NCBI RefSeq assembly: GCF_011046245.1
Contig: NZ_CP049241.1
Location: forward strand, 2,930,001-2,994,000
Length of the DNA stretch: 64,000 bases
DNA from: Allorhizobium pseudoryzae
Lineage (GTDB): Bacteria > Pseudomonadota > Alphaproteobacteria > Rhizobiales > Rhizobiaceae
Direction: 5' to 3'
In this document: piece after piece, positions 21,217-28,742 of the stretch
Layout: each line of letters opens with the position of its first letter
Position numbering within the stretch: the first letter of the stretch is position 1
The notes under the pieces: generated by a model
What the model saw: the letters and a program-made list of their open reading frames with translations, nothing else
The model's database searches: none
Told to the model about the DNA's origin: nothing
Made by a program: the position numbers and the translations under genes

Positions 21217-21405
21217 ATGGGTATTCATTCCGATGCTTTCGGTCGCGTCACCCTCACTAATGAGGACGCTCGAAAGTTTGAAAACCAAGTCCGGTACGGC
21301 CGCCCCTCAAAGGAGGCAAAAGAGGCTGTAGCTAAAGGCGCCGAGGCTGTCAAAAACTTCCAGCGTGATGGGATGATACGCTTCAGCGTCAAAAAGGCCG
21401 GCTAA
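21217..21405 (+). CDS. Antitoxin-like protein lacking a DNA-binding domain
   Basis: A 62-residue protein starting MGIHSDAFGRVTLTNEDARK. The segment GRVTLTNEDARKFENQV, then GRPSKEAKEAV, fits the C-terminal toxin-wrapping half of DUF1778 antitoxins (pattern: hydrophobic-L-x-x-E-x-x-x-F...P-x-x-N/K). The usual N-terminal ribbon-helix-helix is absent and is not found upstream. GAGGAG precedes the ATG at 21217. It ends eight bases before a GNAT protein of the TacT type, the normal antitoxin position. Function is inferred mainly from context. Confidence 0.55.
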   Translation: MGIHSDAFGRVTLTNEDARKFENQVRYGRPSKEAKEAVAKGAEAVKNFQRDGMIRFSVKKAG

Positions 21406-21413
21406 GCTTTTCC

Positions 21414-21935
21414 ATGGACGCAGAATTGGTTCTGAGAAGGTTGCAACCCGGAGACAAGCTCTCCGGGTTTTCTCTTGGTCATGCCAACTTTACGCCCTTA
21501 AAGATGTTTCTTAAGAAGGACGCGCAGGCATACGAGACTAATAATCTCGCAAGGACGTATGCTCTCTTCGAGCCTGAGAAGAACGTCATCAAAGCGTACG
21601 TGACAATCACCTGCGGCGAGGTTGCGCTCAAGGACGGCGTGGAACATGACGGTAAGGTCAACTACCGCTTCCCGCACTATCCTGCCGTCAAGATTGCAAG
21701 ACTGGCCGTGACAGAGCAGTTGAAGGGCCGAGGTGTAGGCAAAATGCTGGTGGAATTCTCACTAGGAGTTGCCAAAGAGCTAATCTGCCCACATGTCGGT
21801 TGCCGCTTTGCTGTTGTTGATTCAAAGGCGGAGTCCGTCGATTTTTACCGTCGTTGCGGGTTCACGTTCCTTGATACGCCAGAGAACAAGTCTCGACCTA
21901 ATCCGGTTATGTTCATAGACCTTAGTAAAATCTAG
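21414..21935 (+). CDS. GNAT acetyltransferase, TacT/AtaT-like toxin family
   Basis: A 173-residue GNAT protein. The acetyl-CoA loop is in RLAVTEQLKGRGVGKMLVEF and the C-terminal FYRRCGFTFLDTP matches the usual aromatic/Gly-Phe motif. The N-terminal pattern LARTYALFEP...AYVTITCGEV resembles GNAT toxins that acetylate the amino group of aminoacyl-tRNAs and block translation. The ATG at 21414 has no Shine-Dalgarno of its own, so translation probably depends on the upstream small gene. It could instead be an ordinary acetyltransferase of the element. Confidence 0.7.
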   Translation: MDAELVLRRLQPGDKLSGFSLGHANFTPLKMFLKKDAQAYETNNLARTYALFEPEKNVIKAYVTITCGEVALKDGVEHDGKVNYRFPHYPAVKIARLAVTEQLKGRGVGKMLVEFSLGVAKELICPHVGCRFAVVDSKAESVDFYRRCGFTFLDTPENKSRPNPVMFIDLSKI

Positions 21936-22395
21936 GCGCATTCGGCCCCATCCGTCCGCCGGGGGGGCTTCAGTCTTCGCGACTTTCGCTTGTCGCCGTA
22001 CCCGCGTCCCACTCATGTGCAACTAAAATTTCCATTTTTGATTTTTTAATCAAAACCAGCGCGCCGCTACAGTCCAGTGCCAGGCGACGCTCGTGCTGGC
22101 CCGCAGTGTCATACAGGCCCTGACGGGTGGCCAATATAGCCCCCGGGGCATCGGATTCCTTTGGATTGCTCTCCACCGCGGGTCAAAAGCGTACGCATCT
22201 GCAATTCAAAAGTTGACCAAGAATAAGGATTTCGCACTCATGGCACGGCCGAAATTGGCGGCAGTGCAAAAAAAACGGTTGGGGCAGCGCCGACCGCGTA
22301 TGTTGCCTGTTGGGAAACCAAACCATGGGCGCCATCAGCTTGATTTGGCTCACTCCGCGGGCTGGCTCATACTTTTATGGAAAAGTCAATAAGAA
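21936..22395. other. 460-bp stretch without a convincing gene
   Basis: Short frames exist on both strands (for example MARPKLAAVQKK from 22240 on the plus strand and a 68-codon frame at 21970-22176 on the minus strand), but none has a ribosome site plus recognisable composition. An A8 run at 22268-22275 and frame breaks around it suggest a decayed reading frame. No repeats of note. Confidence 0.4.
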
Positions 22396-22424
22396 TTGAC
22401 AGTCAGAAATGTAACCACTAGTAA
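22396..22424 (+). promoter_or_regulatory. Candidate promoter ahead of the 373-residue gene
   Basis: A perfect TTGACA at 22396-22401, a 17-bp spacer, then TAGTAA at 22419-22424. This is 40 bp ahead of the ATG at 22465. Confidence 0.45.
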
Positions 22425-22464
22425 CAACATTGTATGCCGACTCTACAAGCAGGCCGGCGCCGCC

Positions 22465-23586
22465 ATGCCACCAGTGACAAGACCCGGACAACGGGCATCA
22501 CGTTTTCCAACCTACGAGATCCATGTGAGAACACCAGAACAGCACCGCGCCGCCGTGGCCGCCTGGCGCGAACTTGCGCCCGCAAATGATTCCGACATCT
22601 TCACTAATCCGAGATCCTCTTCGCCACGCCATGCCGTGCTATCCGAGGATCTGGCTGCCATCCTAAATTGGCGCGCAATTTCTCGTCCACCTGCAGAACC
22701 ACTGCGCACGAACTGGTCAATCATCCCTGCGAACGACAATTTTGAGGAAGAAACACCCGAAGAAGAGCCGGCGCCGCCCATAGTCGAGTGCGAGCACGAG
22801 ATACGCCCAACCGTTGGCGCCCTCATGGCTGCGGTCAAGAACGTGGAGTTTGAGCCTCATCGACCCGGCCTCATCGATCGGCGACCCATAGGCGGCGACA
22901 TCGAGAAGCGCTCCGGACAGATTGTCAGGCTTGGCGCTCTGCGCTTCGGAACGATGCCGACTGTTGCAGACGGTACGACGACGCGCCCTGGCAACAACCG
23001 TCAAATCATCGCATGGCGAGGGAAACGGCCAGTGGACCGCTTCGGAAGAGCTAAGGGTGCCGACCTTGATGAAGAGGATGAGTTTGCCAAGCGGCAGCGT
23101 CTTGCCGACTGGCTGGGCTGCTATGCGGGAGAATTCATTCCGCAGACGCTGCAAAGTCGAAGAAAGGCGCGAGAGCGTGCAGATCGCGTCAGGGGTAAGC
23201 CGCTGCCGGCACTGCCGCCGACAACCATGCCGCTGAACGACGCGAGAGCTTTTGCCGGCTTGCCAGCAGTTGCGGAAGAGCCCGTGCCTGGGCTGCCCAC
23301 TGGATCAATGGACATCGGCGACATTTTCTTCTCATGGGTGGCGATGCCTAAGAAAGCGAACCATGGGGCGATGATACGCGACGAAGACACCACCTTAGAC
23401 CGTGCCGAAGTCGCTTCACAGCTTCATCCGCAAGACGTCGCGGTGCTCGATGCGGCGCTAACCGCGCGCAATATGACCGACATTGGAAACGTGATTGGGT
23501 TCGCGGGTAAGGTAGCCGAGCGAAAGGGGCGAAGGGCGCTCATGGACGCGTGCGGACGCCTTTCGCAGATCTTGTCGGCTGCATAA
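22465..23586 (+). CDS. Unknown 373-residue element protein
   Basis: The protein starts MPPVTRPGQRASRFPTYEIH. It is hydrophilic with acidic, Pro-rich stretches (FEEETPEEEPAPP at about 93-105), a basic helix near 230-260 (RRKARERADRVRGK), and a compact C-terminal 90 residues ending VIGFAGKVAERKGRRALMDA. No membrane segment or enzyme motif is seen. It has its own promoter-like sequence and is followed by a strong terminator, so it is probably a single-gene unit. It occupies the place where prophages carry terminase genes but does not resemble one. Confidence 0.6.
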   Translation: MPPVTRPGQRASRFPTYEIHVRTPEQHRAAVAAWRELAPANDSDIFTNPRSSSPRHAVLSEDLAAILNWRAISRPPAEPLRTNWSIIPANDNFEEETPEEEPAPPIVECEHEIRPTVGALMAAVKNVEFEPHRPGLIDRRPIGGDIEKRSGQIVRLGALRFGTMPTVADGTTTRPGNNRQIIAWRGKRPVDRFGRAKGADLDEEDEFAKRQRLADWLGCYAGEFIPQTLQSRRKARERADRVRGKPLPALPPTTMPLNDARAFAGLPAVAEEPVPGLPTGSMDIGDIFFSWVAMPKKANHGAMIRDEDTTLDRAEVASQLHPQDVAVLDAALTARNMTDIGNVIGFAGKVAERKGRRALMDACGRLSQILSAA

Positions 23587-23645
23587 GTCCCATTTCGCAG
23601 ACTGGCGCGGATAATAGATATCGGGCCTCTCGTAGGGGTCAAACT

Positions 23646-23669
23646 GCCAGCCTTCGGGCTGGCTTTTTT
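23646..23669 (+). terminator. Rho-independent terminator
   Basis: GCCAGCC (23646-23652), a TTCG tetraloop, GGCTGGC (23657-23663), then six T. It lies 60 bp after the 373-residue gene. Confidence 0.92.
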
Positions 23670-23791
23670 CTTCGCGCCACAAACTTGCGACTTTCGCAAA
23701 TTCGCCCGTTGCGCGTCCTGCGCGGGCGATCGCGCCGCGCCGTCGAGCCGCCTCCTGCTCCGGCGCGGCGCACCATTTCCGGGGGAAACCA

Positions 23792-24280
23792 ATGAAAGAA
23801 TCCAGATACACGGAGGCGATTGGCGTCCTCCTGGGCTTTCGGTTCAGCGCCGTTCGCCAAACCCTGCGCACATTGCGCGAAGCCGGTCTTGTGCCGGGGC
23901 TACGCGGCGGTGATCTGCAGCCAGAACAACTGCCGGCGGTCATTCTCGGCCTGTGTGCGCCGACTTTCGCCACCGCCGCGGACACATATGAGCGACTAGC
24001 TGCCCTGAGGCTAGCCGATGCTGCGGACCTCCCTAAGTCGGCTGGAGACGCGCTCACTGCGATCGTCCGGATACTCCCAAGAAGCCCGGTCTTGGGTAGC
24101 CTTGACTTGGACGACGGCTTTCTCACGGTCGGCAACGGCCAAATGACGATCGATGCCCTGAGCCTTGCCGGCAAGCGCGCGGTCGTGCGCTACGGCACTT
24201 CGGACAACGCTGACAACGCGCTGCACAGATTCCCGCTTAACGGGATCCGCGAGCTCGTTAAAACCATGGAAAAAAAATGA
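23792..24280 (+). CDS. Unknown 162-residue element protein
   Basis: It starts MKESRYTEAIGVLLGFRFSA; GGGGGA lies six bases before the ATG at 23792. The first half has a helix-turn-helix-like segment (FSAVRQTLRTLREAGLVPGL). The second half is strand-rich (LDDGFLTVGNGQMTIDAL). It overlaps the next gene by 4 bp and belongs to the three-gene run that ends with the prohead protease. No family is recognised. Confidence 0.6.
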   Translation: MKESRYTEAIGVLLGFRFSAVRQTLRTLREAGLVPGLRGGDLQPEQLPAVILGLCAPTFATAADTYERLAALRLADAADLPKSAGDALTAIVRILPRSPVLGSLDLDDGFLTVGNGQMTIDALSLAGKRAVVRYGTSDNADNALHRFPLNGIRELVKTMEKK

Positions 24281-24852
24281 AGATTGAACAATCAGCCGAA
24301 GTTAAAGCCATTCGCGCCAAGAAGGGTGAGCTCTCGATTGAGCTTACTGCGGTCGATGGCGACCGCCGCCGCTTGGCGCAAGACGACGCACCCGACGAGA
24401 TACCCCGCGACCCCATGGCGGCTCGCACTGCCGAGTTGCTTGGCGAGGCCCCACCTCAGTTTTCTGAAACGAAGGCGGAGAAGCTGCATCGCCTCGCAAT
24501 GCGCAGCCGCGAACTACGGGCCGCTATTGAAGTGCTTTCGCATCGCGAACAGGCCGCCGTTCACCGATGGGAATCCGAAGTACGGGCCGGGGTTTCGGAG
24601 GAGCATAAACGGCGACTGAAGGCAGTGGTGGCCGCGCTCACGGGCCTTCATGCCGCTAACCTCAGTCTGTCGGCGTTGGCCGATGAAATCGAGCAGGCTG
24701 GTGTCAGCGCCGCCGCCCTGCGCGCCGATTACCCCACATTCATCGGACGGCCGAAGGACCCGCAGTCGCCGATGGCTCACTGGCTCCGCCACGCAGCCGA
24801 GGTCGGCGCCATGTCATCGCGCGACATCCCACAGGAGCTCCAATACCGATGA
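24277..24852 (+). CDS. Unknown 191-residue coiled-coil protein
   Basis: A helical protein with a long charged region (about 65-130) suited to a coiled coil (KLHRLAMRSRELRAAIEVLS). It overlaps its neighbours by 4 bp on each side (ATGA), so it is translationally linked to the prohead protease. A role in head assembly is plausible only from context. Confidence 0.6.
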   Translation: MKIEQSAEVKAIRAKKGELSIELTAVDGDRRRLAQDDAPDEIPRDPMAARTAELLGEAPPQFSETKAEKLHRLAMRSRELRAAIEVLSHREQAAVHRWESEVRAGVSEEHKRRLKAVVAALTGLHAANLSLSALADEIEQAGVSAAALRADYPTFIGRPKDPQSPMAHWLRHAAEVGAMSSRDIPQELQYR

Positions 24853-25502
24853 GGCCGCCTAGAATTGAAGTACCCGCACGGTCTGCGCGCCTGCCGATGC
24901 AGGCAGCCAGCCGCCGAAAGCCCGAGTTTAAAGCTCTCGACGGAAAAACACTCAAGCGACCGGCCATCGAAGGGTTTGCCTGTCTGACGGAGACCGTATT
25001 CGAGCATGGCGACCGGCTCGTGTTCTTCCGGGCGGGCGCCTTCACGGGCACTGTGCACGCGCCCACCACAAAGCGGCTTCTATTCGACCACGCTGATGCC
25101 CGGTCGTACGGCTCGACGGCCTCCGGCCTTGAGTTTGCCAATACCACGCGGGGTCTCGCTTTCCGGATGCCTCTGGCCGGTGATGACGGCTGCGCCGTGT
25201 ATGACGCTGTCACTTCGGGCGAGCGCGCCTGCGTGTCCGTTGGAGTTCGCTATTCCGATTTCGAAACTCAGACGATCGCCGGATACAAGGTTGACGTCAT
25301 CAACTCCGCCGATCTGATCGAGATCAGCTTATGTCGGCAAGGCGCCGTGCCCGAGACGTTCGCCGCCCTGGTAGATATCGCAGATGAGCCGCCGCTCTGG
25401 GAAGCGGCACGATCGCCGGCATTTGCGACTCGAAAAGTCGTAGCCAACGTAGATGCGCGGGTCAGGCGGATTACCGAGGCGCTGGCCGGCATCAGTCGTT
25501 GA
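24849..25502 (+). CDS. HK97-type prohead protease
   Basis: A 217-residue protein with the family layout: first block EGFACLTETVFEHGDRLVFF, the catalytic His in LLFDHADARSYGSTASG, the catalytic Ser in RACVSVGVRYSDF, and the final block INSADLIEISLCRQGAVPET, whose Glu completes the likely triad. In HK97-type phages this enzyme removes the scaffold domain of the major capsid protein and is encoded next to it. Here no capsid gene follows: the next plus-strand gene is a tape measure 833 bp on. Confidence 0.82.
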   Translation: MRPPRIEVPARSARLPMQAASRRKPEFKALDGKTLKRPAIEGFACLTETVFEHGDRLVFFRAGAFTGTVHAPTTKRLLFDHADARSYGSTASGLEFANTTRGLAFRMPLAGDDGCAVYDAVTSGERACVSVGVRYSDFETQTIAGYKVDVINSADLIEISLCRQGAVPETFAALVDIADEPPLWEAARSPAFATRKVVANVDARVRRITEALAGISR

Positions 25503-25595
25503 TGATGGGGTAGGGGGGGGTGCTTCGATGTTCAGGCGACCTCACCCACGGGCCGGTGGTGCCCCACATCGCAATTGCTAACACAGGAATTTGCC

Positions 25596-25623
25596 TCGCG
25601 CGCGCGCAAGCGCGCGTGCGCGA
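25596..25623. repeat. GC-alternating hairpin
   Basis: TCGCGCGCGCGC (25596-25607), AA, then GCGCGCGTGCGCGA (25610-25623). It is nearly self-complementary and made of CG/GC steps. It lies in the 233-bp gap between the prohead protease and the KTSC gene and may act as a strong stem or Z-DNA-prone tract. There is no T-run beside it. Confidence 0.55.
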
Positions 25624-25735
25624 GAAATCATTGGATTTTTTGGGCCAGGAGGGGCGGTCAAAAGTCTGAAATGATCGCTTGCATCGGAGCGGTTGAGGGC
25701 AAATGCGTGCATTTTGTCGATTCAAATGTTGAGGG

Positions 25736-25939
25736 TTAGCGGTTAGACGAATAGCGATCGCGAATGTATGAGTTGAAGTACTCGCCTGCTGACCTCGCGT
25801 TGATTAAGCCGAGGTAAACGCTTTCAGGAACTCCGTAGTAGTCATACGGCCCGCCGCTTTCCACAAACCATATCCGCAATATACGCGTAGCGGACATGTA
25901 TTCGGCCCGACGGATGGCGCTTGATCTCAGAAATGGCAT
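25736..25939 (-). CDS. KTSC-domain protein
   Basis: A 67-residue protein that is almost entirely one KTSC domain: RSSAIRRAEYMSATRILRIW, GGPYDYYGVPESVYLGLI, AGEYFNSYIRDRY. The domain is named for a lysyl-tRNA synthetase C-terminal extension; in small phage or plasmid proteins it is thought to bind RNA, but no role is established. A GGGGGGAA ribosome site is six bases before the ATG. It lies on the strand opposite to the surrounding structural genes, as inserted cargo genes often do. Confidence 0.8.
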   Translation of the reverse strand: MPFLRSSAIRRAEYMSATRILRIWFVESGGPYDYYGVPESVYLGLINARSAGEYFNSYIRDRYSSNR

Positions 25940-26335
25940 TTCGTTCCCCCCAAATTTCGGTGGTTGCCGTCGTCGGTCCGGGTCACGAGTCCGGATTAAA
26001 AGTCAAATGAAAGCTGGCCAGGCCACGAGCGAAAGTGCGAGCAGACGTGTTCTAGACGTCCAAATCTGCGCCGCACGTATGCGCGAACTTTCACGACTTT
26101 AGACTTCAACATGCCAGGCATGTCATTGCCTCCTTTCTCTACGAAGCAGGATCATTCCTGCCGCTCAGGCCGACATCGGCCCCACCCGTATGAGCCGGCT
26201 TACGCCGCGAGAGAAGGTTGACGACGGCAACCACCGATAGGCTCGCACGATTCGCAGAAAAGGGAAGTGTGCGAGCAATAATCCACACCAATTCACCGCC
26301 ACGGCGCGCCCTCGTGCGCATAAAAGGAGGGGCCA
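25940..26335. other. 396-bp stretch without a convincing gene
   Basis: Between the KTSC gene and the tape-measure gene. Short frames on both strands lack ribosome sites and family features. In a complete prophage, capsid, head-tail connector and tail-tube genes would lie here; none is detectable even as fragments. Confidence 0.5.
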
Positions 26336-27766
26336 TTGGCCGCCCAAGACCTAGAACGCCTCGTCGTCCAGCTCAGTGCAGATATCAAAAAGTATGAAAA
26401 CGCGCTTAACCGTGCAAACGGCATCACGAACGCGCGCGCCCGAGTCATTGAGTCCCGCTTTGCGAAAATGAATAAGGGCATCGCGGCTGGCTTTGGCGGG
26501 TTGGCCACGTCTGCGGCAGCCGCGTTCGCCGCAATCGGCGGGGCACAGGGTCTAAAGCAGCTGTCCGACACTGCGACACGCATTGATAACGCGCTCAAGG
26601 TGGCCGGTCTTGCAGGCGCCGAACTGGAAAGCGTCTACCAAAGCCTTTTTGCCGCCGCGACGAAGAACGCCGCCCCGATTGAAAGCCTTGTCACGCTTTA
26701 TGGGCGTCTTGCACTAGTGCAGGGCGAACTTGGAATTTCCAGCCAGCAGATTGTCTCGTTTTCCGAGAATATTGCGTTGGCGCTGCGCGTTGGCGGTGTG
26801 TCCGCACAACAGGCGTCCGGAGCGCTCCTGCAGTTGAGCCAAGCGCTCGGCGGCGGGACCGTAAGGGCAGAAGAGTTTAATTCTGTCCTTGAGGGTGCGC
26901 CAACTATCCTGCAAGCGGCTGCCGCAGGCATCAAGGAAGCCGACGGCTCCGTGGCGAAGTTGTGGCAAATCATGCTTGATGGCGAATTGTCGTCAAAGGC
27001 GTTTTTTGCGGGCTTTCAGGCCGGCGCACCAGTGCTTGAGCAGAAGGTGGCAAACTCTGTCTTCACGATTGACCAGCGACTTACAAACCTCGGAACAGCT
27101 CTAGTCAACGCGGCCAAAGAGTTCAACCAGTCGTCAGAGGCCGGCCAGACATTTGGTGTCGCAATCGATGACGTCAGCCGCTTTGTCAATTCGGTGAATT
27201 TTGACAAGTTGATCAGACAGATTCAGGTTGTCGTTGAGCAGTTCCGCTTTGGCATCGAGTCCGCTAACGATTTTGCGGGGGCCATCGGGAGGCTTTCTGG
27301 TTTTGATGGCATCGGGCGCGATATCGTCAATCTTCTGCCGGGAGACGGTGCGCAAAAGAGTTTCTTTGGCGGCGCCCTAACCGTCACGTCAACTGCCGCA
27401 ATCTCAGACAGAATAAACCAGGCGTTTGAAAACGAAGTCAACCAAGCCAGCGACTTGACCGCGGAAGCAATCCGCAAGAGCGTCCTTGGCAAGCCTGGCG
27501 CCGTTCCGAACACAACAACTGCAAAAGCCACGCGCCTTCCTGCCGCCCCGCAGCCGATATCCATCAATGACCCTGCGTTTGCGGCAACGCCAACGACAAA
27601 GCCAGGCGGCAAGCCCGGCGGCGGCTCCCGCGGTGGGGGCGGCAAACAATCCGAGTTCCAGCGCGAAGTTGAGCAGATCAAGGAGCGCACTGCGGCGCTG
27701 CAGGCGGAGACGGAGGCGCAGAAGTCTGTCTGCGGTTCAATTTTCATACTGGAGGAAGCCCAATGA
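26336..27766 (+). CDS. Tail tape-measure protein, truncated
   Basis: A 476-residue protein beginning at TTG 26336, with AAGGAGG five bases upstream. The N-terminus AAQDLERLVVQLSADIKKYE and the body (LSDTATRIDNALKVAG; TLYGRLALVQGELGIS; GTVRAEEFNSVLEGAPTILQ) are the conserved tape-measure N-terminal domain. Tape measures normally run 600-1500 residues. Here a Gly/Pro linker leads into the coiled start of the next region (FQREVEQIKERTAALQAETE), and then the frame ends in KSVCGSIFILEEAQ, which is simply the ribosome-binding region of the next gene read in frame. That points to a deletion of the C-terminal part. Confidence 0.8.
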   Translation: MAAQDLERLVVQLSADIKKYENALNRANGITNARARVIESRFAKMNKGIAAGFGGLATSAAAAFAAIGGAQGLKQLSDTATRIDNALKVAGLAGAELESVYQSLFAAATKNAAPIESLVTLYGRLALVQGELGISSQQIVSFSENIALALRVGGVSAQQASGALLQLSQALGGGTVRAEEFNSVLEGAPTILQAAAAGIKEADGSVAKLWQIMLDGELSSKAFFAGFQAGAPVLEQKVANSVFTIDQRLTNLGTALVNAAKEFNQSSEAGQTFGVAIDDVSRFVNSVNFDKLIRQIQVVVEQFRFGIESANDFAGAIGRLSGFDGIGRDIVNLLPGDGAQKSFFGGALTVTSTAAISDRINQAFENEVNQASDLTAEAIRKSVLGKPGAVPNTTTAKATRLPAAPQPISINDPAFAATPTTKPGGKPGGGSRGGGGKQSEFQREVEQIKERTAALQAETEAQKSVCGSIFILEEAQ

Positions 27767-28446
27767 CCGCCTTCATGCTGGCGCCATATGCCGACCGCGT
27801 CGAAATCCTTTCAGACGGCGCGAAATATACTGCTGACGGCATCTATCTAGGTTCGACCTACAAGGTGGCGCTGTCCGATGACGTGCCGCTCGCCGTCGTT
27901 GGGTCTGGCGTAGTCTCTGAGATTTCCGCTTTGGCCGACACCATCATGGCTGCGGCAGAGACCACCAAAAGCGTTGACGAAACAATTGCGTTGCTCCGCA
28001 AAGCCTTAAAAAAGATCGCGCGAAAGCCGAACCTGGACACAGGCATGCGCATGGCGATTGGTGCAATTTCGGAAAGGTCCGGACCCGTTTGCTTCGTGTT
28101 CTCGACGTTCGTAGATCCGGCCAGCAGCGTGCCGCCATTCGCGCTGCAGGAGATGCCGCGCGCATTCGCACAAGGCGCCGCACCAACTGGCGAGGACATG
28201 GCCGGTTATGGTCACTTGTCCATTTCAGAGGGACTAGAGGCTGATGCGGCGTTCCTCTTCAATTGCATGCGGCGCCAACCGCTAGCCAACCCAGCCGCAC
28301 CCGGCAAGGAATCCGGCCACACCATTGGCGGCCACCTCGATTTCACGGTGGTACGGGCCGAAAGCTACGAAACTCGGCAGCTTCTGACCTGGCCGGATGT
28401 GGTGGGAGAGAAAATCGATCCCACGCGAGCTTCACGCGCCGCCTAG
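27763..28446 (+). CDS. Phage protein resembling Ntn-hydrolases
   Basis: A 227-residue protein, start MTAFMLAPYADRVEILSDGA. The opening strands (VEILSDGAKYTADG, YKVALSDDVPLAVVGSG) recall the beginning of proteasome-like Ntn-hydrolases found in phage tail modules. The nucleophile is unclear because the protein starts with Met-Thr: Thr2 would be exposed after Met removal. GGAGG precedes the ATG, which overlaps the stop of the tape-measure fragment (ATGA). The functional assignment is tentative. Confidence 0.55.
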   Translation: MTAFMLAPYADRVEILSDGAKYTADGIYLGSTYKVALSDDVPLAVVGSGVVSEISALADTIMAAAETTKSVDETIALLRKALKKIARKPNLDTGMRMAIGAISERSGPVCFVFSTFVDPASSVPPFALQEMPRAFAQGAAPTGEDMAGYGHLSISEGLEADAAFLFNCMRRQPLANPAAPGKESGHTIGGHLDFTVVRAESYETRQLLTWPDVVGEKIDPTRASRAA

Positions 28447-28451
28447 CCACC

Positions 28452-28475
28452 AGCCCGCCGTCGAGCGGGCTTTTT
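28452..28475 (+). terminator. Rho-independent terminator
   Basis: AGCCCGC (28452-28458), a six-base loop, GCGGGCT (28465-28471), then a T-run. It lies six bases after the Ntn-like gene. Confidence 0.82.
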
Positions 28476-28529
28476 CACACCACTACCACCACCACGAACC
28501 AGCCGGTGCGACCGGCGGGAGGGAAATCT

Positions 28530-28742
28530 ATGTCTGATTCAACCGCCTATGCGTTCTGCGTATTTGCCGGAAACATTACCGACGCGCTCGTTAAATCTGG
28601 CGCCCTCACACCCGCGGCCGCTCGCGCAGTTTTCGCGGAAGTAGCCGACCGCCGAGATTCTTTGGCGGATGAAGACGCGGCTAATCTCACTCAGTATTTT
28701 TCTTACGGTTCAACTGAGTTTTGGCCGGAGGAGGCACGCTAA
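28530..28742 (+). CDS. Small phage protein upstream of the tail spike
   Basis: A 70-residue acidic protein (MSDSTAYAFCVFAGNITDAL), with GGGAGG ahead of the ATG at 28530. Its stop shares a base with the tail-spike start (TAATG), so the two are coupled. It could be a chaperone or cap for the spike, but no family is recognised. Confidence 0.6.
   Translation: MSDSTAYAFCVFAGNITDALVKSGALTPAAARAVFAEVADRRDSLADEDAANLTQYFSYGSTEFWPEEAR

Noticed and set aside
21970..22176. Possible 68-residue minus-strand gene
   Set aside because: No ribosome site before the GTG, no recognisable features; left as part of a gene-free stretch.
22240..22392. Frame beginning MARPKLAAVQKK, reminiscent of small terminase starts
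   Set aside because: Only the first few residues resemble such proteins; neither this frame nor the two frames reached by slipping at the A8 run gives a terminase-like sequence.
26139..26336. Possible 65-residue minus-strand gene
   Set aside because: No Shine-Dalgarno and an overlapping alternative frame of similar quality; no support for either.
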